NCBI GenBank assembly: GCA_019418605.1
Contig: DYBN01000014.1
Location: 1 to 64,000, forward strand
DNA: 64,000 nucleotides
Direction of reading: 5' to 3'
Source: Sutterella sp.
Lineage (GTDB): Bacteria; Pseudomonadota; Gammaproteobacteria; Burkholderiales; Burkholderiaceae_F
The stretch's first letter is position 1. Each line of letters begins with the position of its first letter. The notes under the pieces were generated by a model. The model was not told the origin of the DNA and searched no databases. It saw nothing but the letters and a program-made list of their open reading frames with translations. This document shows, one piece after another, positions 17,755-27,336 of this stretch. The position numbers were made by a program, and so were the translations under genes.

Positions 17755-19544
17755 TCCTTTGCACGTTTTATGAAAAATACGGAAGGCTTTTTGAAGGAGA
17801 CTTGTTTTATTTAGACTCTCTTTTGCCGTTGTGTAGAAAATTAATTCTAATAGTTAATGGCGAAATTAATGATTATAGCAAAATAAAAATCCAAAAAAGA
17901 GGGATCCAAATAATAGTTAGAGCTAATAAGGGCCTAGATTTTGGTGCATGGCAAGAGGCTTTATTGTGTTTGGGATGGAAAGAAATCCATGGTTACAATG
18001 AAATTTTACTAACAAATTTGACATGTTATGGGCCTATTTACTCATTCCAAAATTTGTTTGACGAAATGGGCACACGTGATTGCGATTTTTGGGGTATTAA
18101 TAGGCATCCAGCAATGCCTAATATAAAATTAATACAAACAGATCCTTCGACAACAATACAAGAACATATTCAAAGTTATTTCATTGTATTTCGAAAGAAA
18201 GTTATTCTTAGTGGTGAATTTAAAAACTTTTGGGAGAATCTAAAACAAGCCTCAAATTACGAAGAAGAAGTTGCTTATCATGAAAATAGGTTAACTTATT
18301 TTTTGGAAAGTAGTGGATTTAAATCTGACACGTACATGCCTTTTGAAAAATATAGCAGGACGAAGGGCAATGCTTCTATTTTAGAGGGCTATAACCAATT
18401 AGTTGAAAACAAGAACCCATTAATCAAAAAAAAGGTATTCTCTCTGGAACAAAAATATTGTTTGCAATATGGGAATTGGGGACAATGTTCAAAAATATTG
18501 GATTACTTAGAAAAGGAGACAGAGTATCCCATTTCTCATATTATTAAAGAAATGATTGCGACATTGCCTATGTCCATTATCCAAACAAACCTGCATCTAA
18601 CTTTTCCGATAAGTAATAAAAATAGAGTTCCATATAATAATTCAAAACGTTTAAACTTAGGTCTGGTATATTTCTCGTATTATGACGATCAAGTCCAATA
18701 CATGTCAAATTTTCTTAAAAACTTTCCAAAGAGCACTCATGTCTATTTAATTTCGGCAAAAAATAATCTCCTTAATGCGTATGAAAAATTCTTAAAAATA
18801 AACGGGTTTGAAAATATAGAGAAGCGCACTGTGCTTCCGCGTGGTAGAACAGAGTCTGCTTACCTTGTTGGTGCTTTCGATGTGTACGATAAGCATGAGT
18901 ATGTTTGCTATTTACACGATAAAAAATCTTCACAAGCTGGCTATTTACTTGGAACAGCTTATCGCGATCATAACATTGAAAATCTTGTATCAACAAAAGA
19001 ATATATCCTTAATACTATTGATATTTTTAATGATGATCCCTTTTTGGGGATGCTATCACCACCGACATTCCCACTAGCGTTAGGTTCTGAGATGGGAGAT
19101 CCTAAAAATAGAGAGTTGTTACAGCAACTTTTTAATGAATATAAGATTAAGATCCCTTTTGATAATATTCCAGTGGCACCTTACGGAACAATGTTTTGGA
19201 TTAGAGGAAAGGCTTTTGATGTCTTGAAGAGAAAAAAGCTATCTTTTGATGATTTTCCTAAAGAGCCAGTCCCCACAGATGGAACAATTCTTCATGCCTA
19301 TGAACGTTTTTACCCAGCGCTTGTTCAGGAAGCTGGTTATTACTGCGGATGGTGCGGTACATTAAATATAATGAGCCAGTATTTTGATTTGGCATTTTAT
19401 GTTTGGCGAGAATACAAAAAATCTAATAGTAGCGGCATTAGAATAGCTCTATATAATTTACTTAGAGAAGTGAAACGTAAATGTTTCCCCAAGTGCTATT
19501 TTCCAAGGCTTGTCTCAAGCATAAGGAGGATTTTAGATGTATAG
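17724..19544 (+). CDS. Large RgpF-like glycan assembly protein
   Basis: A 606-residue protein. Residues 1-260 repeat the pattern of the preceding gene (KLILIVNGEIN, VRANKGLDFGAWQEAL, TNLTCYGPIYSFQNLFDEM, CDFWGINRHPA, HIQSYFIVFRKKV). Residues 320-560 hold the second RgpF half with YLHDKKSSQ, GTMFWIRGKAFDVL and EPVPTDGTILHAYERFYPALVQEAGYY. The first half is therefore a paralogue of 16864-17754, probably by tandem duplication. It overlaps the next gene by 8 bases. Transfer of rhamnose or a related sugar is the likely role but cannot be proven from the sequence. Confidence 0.78.
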   Translation: MDNMVQNNRLILCTFYEKYGRLFEGDLFYLDSLLPLCRKLILIVNGEINDYSKIKIQKRGIQIIVRANKGLDFGAWQEALLCLGWKEIHGYNEILLTNLTCYGPIYSFQNLFDEMGTRDCDFWGINRHPAMPNIKLIQTDPSTTIQEHIQSYFIVFRKKVILSGEFKNFWENLKQASNYEEEVAYHENRLTYFLESSGFKSDTYMPFEKYSRTKGNASILEGYNQLVENKNPLIKKKVFSLEQKYCLQYGNWGQCSKILDYLEKETEYPISHIIKEMIATLPMSIIQTNLHLTFPISNKNRVPYNNSKRLNLGLVYFSYYDDQVQYMSNFLKNFPKSTHVYLISAKNNLLNAYEKFLKINGFENIEKRTVLPRGRTESAYLVGAFDVYDKHEYVCYLHDKKSSQAGYLLGTAYRDHNIENLVSTKEYILNTIDIFNDDPFLGMLSPPTFPLALGSEMGDPKNRELLQQLFNEYKIKIPFDNIPVAPYGTMFWIRGKAFDVLKRKKLSFDDFPKEPVPTDGTILHAYERFYPALVQEAGYYCGWCGTLNIMSQYFDLAFYVWREYKKSNSSGIRIALYNLLREVKRKCFPKCYFPRLVSSIRRILDV

Positions 19545-20694
19545 AACTCTAAGAAGATGTCTTGATTTATTTTGTGAAAAATATTTATTGATATTGTTTT
19601 TATTGAAAAGTCGTTTTTTGCCATCTAAGAAAAAAAAATGTCTGCTAATAAGCCATGAGGCTAGTCTTACTGGTGCGCCAGTTGTTTTATACAGCTTAGC
19701 TAAGATTTTATCAAAAAATGGGTGGCTTCCAGTGTTGCTTTCCCCTTACTACGGGCCTCTATTTAATGAAGCAAATCGAAGCAATCTGACGATGAGTAGA
19801 TGTCATTGGCGCAATTTTGATTATAGTGTTCTATTAGGATCAAAATATTATGACTTGATTGTTGTTAATACGGCTGTTAACGGTTATGTTGTAAGTAGAT
19901 TGCAGAATTTAGATGGATGTCCTATCCTTTGGTGGATTCATGAATCTGCTGCTGTGTATAGTGACGACTGCATTCGTCAGCTACCAATGCATATCACACA
20001 TCGCGTGCATATATTTGCAGTTGGTAGTTATGCAAAAATACAACTTGAGCGATATAGGCCAAAATATAATATCCAATTATTGCTTTACCCCTCGTTGGAT
20101 TTACAGCAAATTTGTAGTATTAATGAGGAATCAAAAACGGTTAGATTGTATTGTATTGGGGGATTTCAGAATCGAAAAGCTCAGGATCTTCTTGCACAAG
20201 CTATCAAATTATTACCGAAGGAAATTTTGAATTGTTGCCATTTTACTTTTATCGGGAAAATTTTCTGTGAAGAAGTTTTTTCCGCAGTGCAGTCTTTGTT
20301 GAATTATAAGGAGGTTAAATGCAGAATAGTGGATGAAATGCCTCGCGAGGAATTATATAAAGAGTATCAAAAATTAGATGTACTTGTGTGCCCATCTCGT
20401 GATGATCCAATGCCTGTCGTTGTGGCAGAGGCTCTTTCTCTTGGGAAAATTGTAATTTGCTCAACAAACACGGGAAGTGCAAAAATTATAAATAATTATA
20501 AAGCAGGGATCGTGTTTAATAGCGACTCTGTTAACGAACTTGTTGAGTCAATTAAACTAGCTGTAAGAGTTTTCAACCAAAAGGAAGTTAAAAATTATTA
20601 CTCTTTGAGGGCTAGAAAGGCATATGAAGATAACTTTTCTGAATCTATTTTTACAATAAATATCAACCGAATACTTGCTAATTTAAATCTTTAG
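19537..20694 (+). CDS. Family 4 glycosyltransferase
   Basis: A 385-residue GT-B fold enzyme. The N-terminal half opens with a short hydrophobic segment and then CLLISHEASLTGAPVVLYSLAKIL, the GT4 donor-domain entry. The C-terminal half has the family block LDVLVCPSRDDPMPVVVAEALSLGKIVIC, which contains the EX7E-like nucleotide-sugar site, and NTGSAKIINNYKAGIVF. The protein probably extends the same surface glycan as its neighbours. It closes the tightly overlapping cassette 16864-20694, which is bracketed by direct repeats. Confidence 0.85.
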   Translation: MYRTLRRCLDLFCEKYLLILFLLKSRFLPSKKKKCLLISHEASLTGAPVVLYSLAKILSKNGWLPVLLSPYYGPLFNEANRSNLTMSRCHWRNFDYSVLLGSKYYDLIVVNTAVNGYVVSRLQNLDGCPILWWIHESAAVYSDDCIRQLPMHITHRVHIFAVGSYAKIQLERYRPKYNIQLLLYPSLDLQQICSINEESKTVRLYCIGGFQNRKAQDLLAQAIKLLPKEILNCCHFTFIGKIFCEEVFSAVQSLLNYKEVKCRIVDEMPREELYKEYQKLDVLVCPSRDDPMPVVVAEALSLGKIVICSTNTGSAKIINNYKAGIVFNSDSVNELVESIKLAVRVFNQKEVKNYYSLRARKAYEDNFSESIFTININRILANLNL

Positions 20695-20989
20695 AAATTC
20701 GGTGTAATAAGTTTAAATTTAGCAGGCAAAAATATGTAGAGCGCTTCACAAAAGCTAGAGGTTTATCGAGCAGGAGTGGTGTGATCTCTAATGTAATATT
20801 AGGTATATAGAGCGCATTCTTTTTCTTCCCCTGACCTTCGAGACAAGCGGTCATTCATTGTGGTCGTTAGATACAGGGAGAGCGAATGCCAGCATGCGAG
20901 AGACACAGGCAGCTGATCTAACGTCTTTTTCTGAGTAGTTGGTACAACTTGGATACGTATTCTGCCGTGCTCTTTTTTATATAAATAGA

Positions 20990-21008
20990 TGTTCTTGACT
21001 AATGTAAA
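20990..21008. repeat. Direct repeat, copy B
   Basis: Identical 19 bases to 16427-16445 in the same orientation, followed by a diverged stretch (TTTTAGGTTAAAGTAAATTG) that resembles the flank of copy A. Confidence 0.7.
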
Positions 21009-21305
21009 CAGTCCGTTTTAGGTTAAAGTAAATTGTCGCTATTCTCTGTTCTTCAAACAGCCTCCAATAGGGGCATCTCTGAGTGACGATCCCCCTATGC
21101 TTTTTTCGAGTCTGACGCACTCTTGGCGACTTAAAGAATAAGCAGAAGACATCTTCCCCGGAAACAAAGATGGGATTTACGTCTGGAGACACAAATGCTC
21201 GTCTCCCAATCGGTGTTTCGAGAGGCTGACGTAATATTTTGATTCAAATTTACAGTAGAATGCAAATAGGAGTTGTTATTGTGATTATATTTTTCGATGT
21301 GACGT

Positions 21306-21311
21306 TATAAT
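21306..21311 (+). promoter_or_regulatory. Perfect -10 hexamer before the phase-variable glycosyltransferase
   Basis: TATAAT at 21306-21311, with only weak -35 candidates upstream (TTGTGA at 21279 is too far away). It is placed suitably for a short leader to ATG 21326 or 21377. Confidence 0.4.
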
Positions 21312-21376
21312 ATAGGCCTTTCTTGATGCATGAATTTTTTTCTAGAACACTTTTATCAAAACAAGATTATATTGCT

Positions 21377-23732
21377 ATGTCGGATATCTCTTTATCAGTT
21401 CTTATACCTGTATATAACGCAGAAAAGTTTCTCCCGGACTGTATAGAAAGTTTGAGATCTCAACAGAATAAGAATGCTGAGTTCATTTTTTTTAATGACG
21501 GAAGTACAGATCTATCTTTGAAAATTTTAAATGACTTTAAAAAAATAGATTGTCGAGTAAATGTTGTCACCTCGGAACAAAATTGCGGGACTCTTTTAGC
21601 GCGGAAAAAACTGATAGAGTTAGCACGTGGTGAATATTGTTTGTTTGTCGATCCGGATGATTTTCTAATTGGTTCGGATTGTTTGGATAATTTACAACAG
21701 CTTTCAAAAAAGTACAAAGCCGACATTTTAAAGTTTAATATCAAATGTGTTGATCAAACAGGCCAGAACTTAGAGCATTTTAATACATGGTGCAATAAAG
21801 TAGAAAAATTAGCAACGGGGGGGGGGCAATATCGCCAAGTTGTACTTTAAAGATAACGGGGCAAGTTGGACTTTATGGAATAAAGTTTTCAAAACAAACA
21901 CGCTCAAAAAAATTGCAGAATATATCCCAAATATCGTTTTAAAATCAGCAGAAGATGCGTTTATTCTCTTTTTGATTTCAATATTTTCAACCAAGCAGGT
22001 GTCAATTCAAACAAGATCATTCTATCTTTACAGATATAATGTAGGCGTCACGTCGGGAATTGTAACGCTGGATAAATTAAAGTGTTACACCAAAGAACCT
22101 TTTATATGTGATTTGATTGATAGAGTTCTTAATTCAGAAAAAATTAAAAATATACCTGACTTAGTAGTGTTTAAAGATTGTAACATTTGGTTGAAAAATA
22201 AACTGTGGAATACCCTGTTTTATAGGATAGAGCAAATTGATGTTGATCTTCAAAAGCAAGCTGTTTTATTAATTTTGGGTGAAACTAATCTAACTGATTT
22301 TCTTGCAGGAGCTGAAAGATATTATAAGGGAAACGAGTGGAAGATTGCAAAAACACTTCCAAGAGAAAGGTTGTTTGAAAAGAGTATCAAATTTCAATCT
22401 AAAATAAAAACTATTGGTATTTTTTACCGAAGGTATTACTCGGGCGGAGTTGAACGCGTCATCAGTCTTTTGATGCCCCTATTTGTATCTCATGGATATC
22501 GAGTTATTCTCATAACGGAAGAAATAAGGCAAGAATTAGAATACCCAATTCCGAGTTCGGTCACGAGATATGTTGTCAGATCGTCGTATAAGGATGGACG
22601 AGCTGATGACTGGGACAAGGTTGTACGTGAAGCCCAAATTGATGTTCTGATTCATAATATGACAAGCAATCCTATAGTTTTATATGATTGCTTTTTCTTG
22701 CAGACGAAGGGAGTCAAGGTGGTTCTTTATCGTCATGAAACTTCTTTTCAGGACATTGCTTGTGGATTGGATCGCTTCTTGTTTTGCAATCAATTACCAT
22801 TTCTTTATCTGTTCGCGAATAAGATTGTTTTATTGTCGAGAATGGAGGAGGAGTACTTTAGAGCTTTTGGGTTAAGTGCAAAATATCTTCCCAATCCTAT
22901 GGATATTGGTAATGTTTCTAATGACTACCATCATGATGAACAGAAAATTTTATGGGTAGGGCGTTTAGATTCCATGCAGAAGAATTTTTTAGATGCATTG
23001 GAGATTATTGAAACTGTTGTAAAAACTCGACCTCATGTAAAATGTGATATTGTAGGTGAAGCCTTTAGTCCCGGATCTGATGAATTGGTAAAAAAATTTA
23101 TTTCAGACCATGGCTTGATTAATAATGTCAAATGGCATGGTTATACCTTGAACATGGACTCCTTCTATCGTCATGCTACACTCCTATTGGTTACATCGGC
23201 TTACGAATCTTTTCCAATGGTCGTGGTCGAATCAAAAAGTTATGGGGTACCTTTGGTGATTTATGAGCTTCCTTATTTAGAGTTGTTGCATAAAAAAGAA
23301 GGTTATATTAGTATTCGCCAGGGAGATAAGAATGCTGCGGCAAGGGCTTGCATTGATTTGCTCGATAATAAAGAATTGGCGCAATTCATGTCCAATTGTG
23401 CGCGTCGTTCACTCGATGAATTTATAGATCAGGAACGGTTGGCCAAGCAATGGGATGAAATATTTTATGAAATATCTACCTTGAATGAGCTGCCAAAACT
23501 TAATAAATATCTTTTCATGAGAAGTGAATCAATGGATCAGATATATCGGAGAAGTTATAGTGTTGCAGAGATGAAGAATTTGTCCGACAAGATAAAGGTT
23601 GCTAGGTACGATAAGATCGCTCTGATTGTAAAAGCTGTTTGCCCAGTGGGTTCTCTTCGTCATTCTATATTAATGAGAACAGTCCGAGGTTTGTGGGCGA
23701 TCATCAATAAGGTTGTTACTTTTCGCAAGTGA
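21377..23732 (+). pseudogene. Phase-variable GT2-GT4 fusion glycosyltransferase, OFF by frameshift in a G(10) tract
   Basis: One gene read in two frames. The first frame (21377-21850) is a GT2 domain: LSVLIPVYNAEKFLPDCIESL, FFNDGSTDLSL and LFVDPDDFL. It stops soon after a run of ten G at 21817-21826. The second frame (open to 23732) continues with GASWTLWNKVFKTNTL, exactly what follows the DPDD block in GT2 enzymes, and ends in a GT4 domain with YSGGVERVISLL, ILWVGRLDSMQKN and SAYESFPMVVVESKSYGVPL. With nine or twelve G the two frames join into a protein of about 784 residues. ATG 21377 fits the GT2 start best; 21326 is also possible. It is listed as pseudogene because the sequence as given is frameshifted; slipped-strand switching is the likely cause, and sequencing error in the homopolymer is the alternative. 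Confidence 0.85.
21817..21826 (+). repeat. Homopolymer G(10) tract, putative slipped-strand switch
   Basis: Ten consecutive G inside a coding region that is otherwise AT-rich, exactly at the point where the reading frame of the glycosyltransferase gene changes. Loss of one G restores the full frame. Confidence 0.85.
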
Positions 23733-23974
23733 TCTAGTAATTTCCTCGCCTTAAAATAAAGCACTATCCTGAGTTTCTTTGATTCGCACAGAGGGCAGTG
23801 TCGTTGAAGCATTAAATAAAAAAATATTAAATTGTGATTGTAAGAGTGAGCCTTTCTAAGTGAATTTTAACAAGATTTAATTTTCTTATAGATATGGCGT
23901 TTTTTTTGCATATTCGTCTTTTTTTGATGTGGTCGCCTAATAAATTTATGCTATTGTTATAATAACATTATCAA

Positions 23975-24940
23975 TCAAATCGATTCCGCAAATAAGTTAT
24001 TCGTATTGAGACTTGACTGCCGTGCGCTTCTCAGAACTCCAGGCACCTTTCCCCACTGCTCCATAAGCCAAGTCAACAATCTCTGCTGCGCAGCTTTTTT
24101 CCCGTTTGGACTGCGTAGAATCCAAACGTTGCAGGAAGCAATGCGCCATTGAGGTAGCACCAGGGAAAGCTCGCCCCGTTCGAGATATTTTTCGACTTGC
24201 CATAGCGGCGCACCCACTGCATAACCGGCACCGGCCAGGGCAGGGGCAACAAGCGCCGAGGCCTCGGAGACGCGAACGCTGCAGTTCACCCATATCGCGA
24301 CTGACTGCCCGTTGCCCAGCATCAGCACGCGTCCGTTTCTTTCGCCTATCAGCTGTCGGTCCGACAAGTCTTCCGGCACGCAGACAGGGCGCTGGGTTTT
24401 GAGAAAATCAGGAGAGGCGACGATCACCCTTTCGATTGAGCCAAGCAGGTGTGCGATCACGCGGATGTTCGGGAGCGTTCTTTTGCACACGTACAGATCG
24501 AACTGCGTGACGTCGGGCGGAGCGTTGTCGGAGTAGCTCTGGACTTCGACCGTGACGTCCCTGTGCGCAGTCATGGCGCCGAATTGGGCGATCCAGCTTA
24601 CAAACAGAGACGACAAGGAGTTTGGCACTGCTACGCGTAGTGCAGCTTGCTCCGAGGCTGTTTCGTATTTGCAGCTGACAAGGAGCTGATCAAACTTCTT
24701 GACTACTGAAGCGGCTTGGCGGTAGCGCATGGCGCCTGACCATGTTGGTTTGACGCCGCGCCTGCTTCTTTCGAGCAATGGTTCGTCTACGATTTTCTCA
24801 AGGCGCGAGAGTTCACGGCTTACTACCGAAACGTCCGTTCGAAATATTTCGGCGACGCGAAGCATCGACCCTGACTCAACAGCGGCTACAAAGAACCGCC
24901 ACATCAACAGCGTTGGAGCGTTGTCCCTCAATCCTGCCAT
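23975..24940 (-). CDS. LysR-family transcriptional regulator
   Basis: A 321-residue regulator. The N-terminal winged helix (residues 11-70) reads FFVAAVESGSMLRVAEIFRTDVSVVSRELSRLE with the usual LysR pattern, and an effector-binding domain follows (RVAVPNSLSSLFVSWIAQFG and later PALAGAGYAVGAPLW). Its start overlaps the end of the next LysR gene by 13 bases, so the two are co-transcribed. They lie divergent from a C4-dicarboxylate carrier and an M20 hydrolase, which are their likely targets. The effector is unknown. Confidence 0.85.
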   Translation of the reverse strand: MAGLRDNAPTLLMWRFFVAAVESGSMLRVAEIFRTDVSVVSRELSRLEKIVDEPLLERSRRGVKPTWSGAMRYRQAASVVKKFDQLLVSCKYETASEQAALRVAVPNSLSSLFVSWIAQFGAMTAHRDVTVEVQSYSDNAPPDVTQFDLYVCKRTLPNIRVIAHLLGSIERVIVASPDFLKTQRPVCVPEDLSDRQLIGERNGRVLMLGNGQSVAIWVNCSVRVSEASALVAPALAGAGYAVGAPLWQVEKYLERGELSLVLPQWRIASCNVWILRSPNGKKAAQQRLLTWLMEQWGKVPGVLRSARQSSLNTNNLFAESI

Positions 24941-25869
24941 GATGTCCCCTTCGGATCAAAAGCTCCAAGATTGGGGTGTGAGAGCCACTTTGCTTTGATG
25001 AGGTCGGCCAATTCCCCCGCAGCTGCTGAAAGAGGTCGATCGGCAGGCAGCAACATGCTCACGGGCGCGCTCTCAGGCTCCCAGTCCGGCAGAACATGGA
25101 TCAGCATTCCTCTGCGCACAAAGTCCATGGTGTCATAAACGAAAGCCTGAACGGCAATTCCAATGCCTGCCAGTGCGGCCGTTCTGGCCGCGCCATGATC
25201 GTGCAGCCGCAGCCGCGGTACGTGAGGAACGCTGACTCTCTCGCAGCCGCGAACGACCACGAGCGGGCGCCCGTCAAGGAGATCGTTGCCGCCGAGCAGC
25301 GAGTGACTGGATAGTTGCTCGGGGCGCACGGGGGCGTCGTGTTGTGCAAGGTATGCGGGCGACGCAACCATCATCCTGAGCATGGTGCCGAGCGGACGGG
25401 TTCTGACTCTTTCGCAGGGAAACAAGCCGTGACTGATCCGAATGTCGCAGCCGGGCGGCATCATTCGTACCGGGCCGAGGGTGAGCGTCAGGTCAACCAT
25501 GACATGCGGGTGCGCCGCCTGAAATTCAGCAATCCAAGGAATCAACAGTCCATTGCCGATGGCGCTTGGAGCGGAAACACGCACGCTCTCGGTGGCGGGT
25601 TGCGAATGAAAGGTCGGGCGGCAGAGCGCATCAAACTCCTTAAGGCAGCTTTGAAGGCGCTTGGAAAAAGTAAACCCGGCGGGCGTGAGCTGCGTCCCTT
25701 GGGACTCTCTCACAAAGAGCTCGGCGCCGACTGTTGCCTCGAGCTTGCTGATGCGCCTTGAAACCGCCGAGCGCGAGATGCCGCAGCTTTGCGAAGCCGT
25801 CGAGAAGCTGCCGGTCTCAACGACCTGCTCGAAGACACGAAATAGCTCAACCTCGTCAACAGTGCGCAA
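24928..25869 (-). CDS. LysR-family transcriptional regulator
   Basis: A 313-residue regulator with the helix-turn-helix block ELFRVFEQVVETGSFSTASQSCGISRSAVSRRISKLEATVGAELF at the N-terminus and a type 2 periplasmic-binding-like effector domain (RVSAPSAIGNGLLIPWIAEFQ, ALAGIGIAVQAFVYD). I choose the TTG at 25869 because it follows a CGGAGG ribosome-binding site by nine bases and gives a normal LysR start; the frame stays open for 53 further codons. The divergent carrier gene starts 161 bases away, so the shared intergenic region should hold the operator. Confidence 0.85.
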   Translation of the reverse strand: MRTVDEVELFRVFEQVVETGSFSTASQSCGISRSAVSRRISKLEATVGAELFVRESQGTQLTPAGFTFSKRLQSCLKEFDALCRPTFHSQPATESVRVSAPSAIGNGLLIPWIAEFQAAHPHVMVDLTLTLGPVRMMPPGCDIRISHGLFPCERVRTRPLGTMLRMMVASPAYLAQHDAPVRPEQLSSHSLLGGNDLLDGRPLVVVRGCERVSVPHVPRLRLHDHGAARTAALAGIGIAVQAFVYDTMDFVRRGMLIHVLPDWEPESAPVSMLLPADRPLSAAAGELADLIKAKWLSHPNLGAFDPKGTSWQD

Positions 25870-26030
25870 GAGAGAAAGCCTCCGAAAATTTACCCGCCTC
25901 GTCGGCCGGTGCCGGCCGTGCGTTATAAACAAAAGAGATTGTACTAAAGCACTCTTACTGCAATGGGAGGGCTTTATCAAAATGAGTGGTGATCCTCGAA
26001 TTTCCTCAACTTTTTCGGGAGACGTCACTT

Positions 26031-27296
26031 ATGCCGATCACTGCATGGATAGCAATTGCCGTTGTCATTGCGACGGTCTGGGCGCTTGTCAAGCGCTTTG
26101 AAACCCGGCTCGTTCTCATTGCCTCCGGGCTCTTTCTCACCTGTCTGTCGCTGCAGCCGATGCAGGCCCTCAACGCCTTTGCAAAGTCGATGACCAACAG
26201 CGGGCTCATCATGGCGATCTGCTCGGCCATGGGCTTTGCCTTCGTCATCCAGTACACCAAGTGCGACGTGCACTTGGTCAAGCTTCTGTCGGCGCCGCTT
26301 ACCAAACTCGGTTTGGTGCTGATCCCGGCCGGCACGATCATTACCTTCTTTGTCGCCATTGCGATTCCGTCGGCGGCCGGCTGCGCGGCCGCGGTCGCGC
26401 CGACGATGGTGCCCATTATGCTCAAGGCGGGAATCTCACGCGAGGGGACGGCCGCGTCCCTGCTTGCGGGGACCTTCGGCTCCATGCTCTCGCCCGGGCT
26501 CTCGCACAACCCCTTTGTAGCGAAGATGAGCAATATGGACGTGATGGAGATCATTGCCCTGCATATGCCCTATACGCTGGTATGCGGCGCGGTTGCCGTT
26601 GTCGGCGTCACGATCGCATGCATTGTCATGGGCGACTACAAGCGGGGAAAGGATCTTTCCTCGGAACTTGCCGTCAAGGACGACGGGATCAGCAAGCCGA
26701 ACATTTTCAAGGCCGTCGCCCCCATCGTGCCGGTGGTTTTGTTGATTTGCGGCAATCTTTGGTTTCCCGTCATCAAGATGGGAGTCGCGCAGGCCATGCT
26801 CGTCGGTGTTCTCTACACGCTGCTTGTGACGCTTGCCAATCCGGAAAGCCTTTCAAAGGAATTTTTCAAAGGGATGGGCAAGGGCTACGGCGACGTGCTC
26901 GGCATCATCATTGCAGCCGGCGTATTTGCCGCGGGCTTGACGACTTCGGGCCTGATCGGCGCGCTCATTGACGTGCTTCGCCACTCAAACGAGATCGCCC
27001 GCTGGGGCGGCTCACTCGGACCGTTTCTGATGGGCGTCATCACGGGGTCTGGAGACGCAGCGGCCTACGCGTTCAATGAGGCCGTCACGCCGCACGCGAC
27101 GAGCTTCGGAATGGACGTGCCCACGCTCGGAGCCATGGCGGCGCTCTCAGGCGCTCTGGGCAGAACGATGAGCCCGATTTCGGGCGTGGCGATCGTTATC
27201 TGCGGCCTCACGATGATCAACCCGATGGAGCTCACCAAGCGGCTCGCAGTCCCGATGGTGGTTTCCGTCATCTTCGTCGCCCTCGCGATGGTGTGA
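26031..27296 (+). CDS. dcuC: DcuC-family anaerobic C4-dicarboxylate transporter
   Basis: A 421-residue inner-membrane carrier with about 11-12 membrane segments. It resembles DcuC proteins in its length and in blocks such as VIQYTKCDVHLVKLL, PSAAGCAAAVAPTMVPIML, LAGTFGSMLSPGLSHNPFVAKM and GVITGSGDAAAYAFNEAVTPHA. DcuC carriers exchange or export succinate and fumarate during anaerobic growth. ATG 26031 follows a GGGAGA ribosome-binding site; the frame is open 15 codons further upstream. The next gene, an M20 hydrolase, starts 40 bases later, so a peptide- or amide-derived acid is a possible substrate instead of succinate. Confidence 0.82.
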   Translation: MPITAWIAIAVVIATVWALVKRFETRLVLIASGLFLTCLSLQPMQALNAFAKSMTNSGLIMAICSAMGFAFVIQYTKCDVHLVKLLSAPLTKLGLVLIPAGTIITFFVAIAIPSAAGCAAAVAPTMVPIMLKAGISREGTAASLLAGTFGSMLSPGLSHNPFVAKMSNMDVMEIIALHMPYTLVCGAVAVVGVTIACIVMGDYKRGKDLSSELAVKDDGISKPNIFKAVAPIVPVVLLICGNLWFPVIKMGVAQAMLVGVLYTLLVTLANPESLSKEFFKGMGKGYGDVLGIIIAAGVFAAGLTTSGLIGALIDVLRHSNEIARWGGSLGPFLMGVITGSGDAAAYAFNEAVTPHATSFGMDVPTLGAMAALSGALGRTMSPISGVAIVICGLTMINPMELTKRLAVPMVVSVIFVALAMV

Positions 27297-27336
27297 GTGT
27301 GATGAACTCCCTCTTTAATGCACAAGGAGAATAAAA

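Larger units (their letters stand above)
20695..21322. other. Spacer with direct repeat B and a possible transposase remnant
   Basis: About 630 bases without an intact gene. The minus strand 20977-21192 has a 71-codon open frame containing SPRVRQTRKK, QRCPYWRLFEEQRIATIYF and TVYISQEH. Its end matches, at protein and DNA level, the decayed sequence around 16.43 kb. I suspect the remains of an insertion sequence, but I cannot name the family. A hairpin (GGAGAC 21185-21190 with GTCTCC 21201-21206) lies at its start. Confidence 0.4.
12128..23974. other. AT-rich surface-glycan gene island
   Basis: Base use changes abruptly after asd and returns to GC-rich before the LysR gene at 23975. Codons in the island end in A/T, unlike the flanks. 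All recognisable genes encode nucleotide-sugar synthesis or glycosyl transfer. Gene-free stretches at 16078-16863 and 20695-21320 share a repeat and look like decayed mobile DNA. This pattern suggests a horizontally acquired LPS/capsule locus. No flippase, polymerase or chain-length gene was found inside it. Confidence 0.8.
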
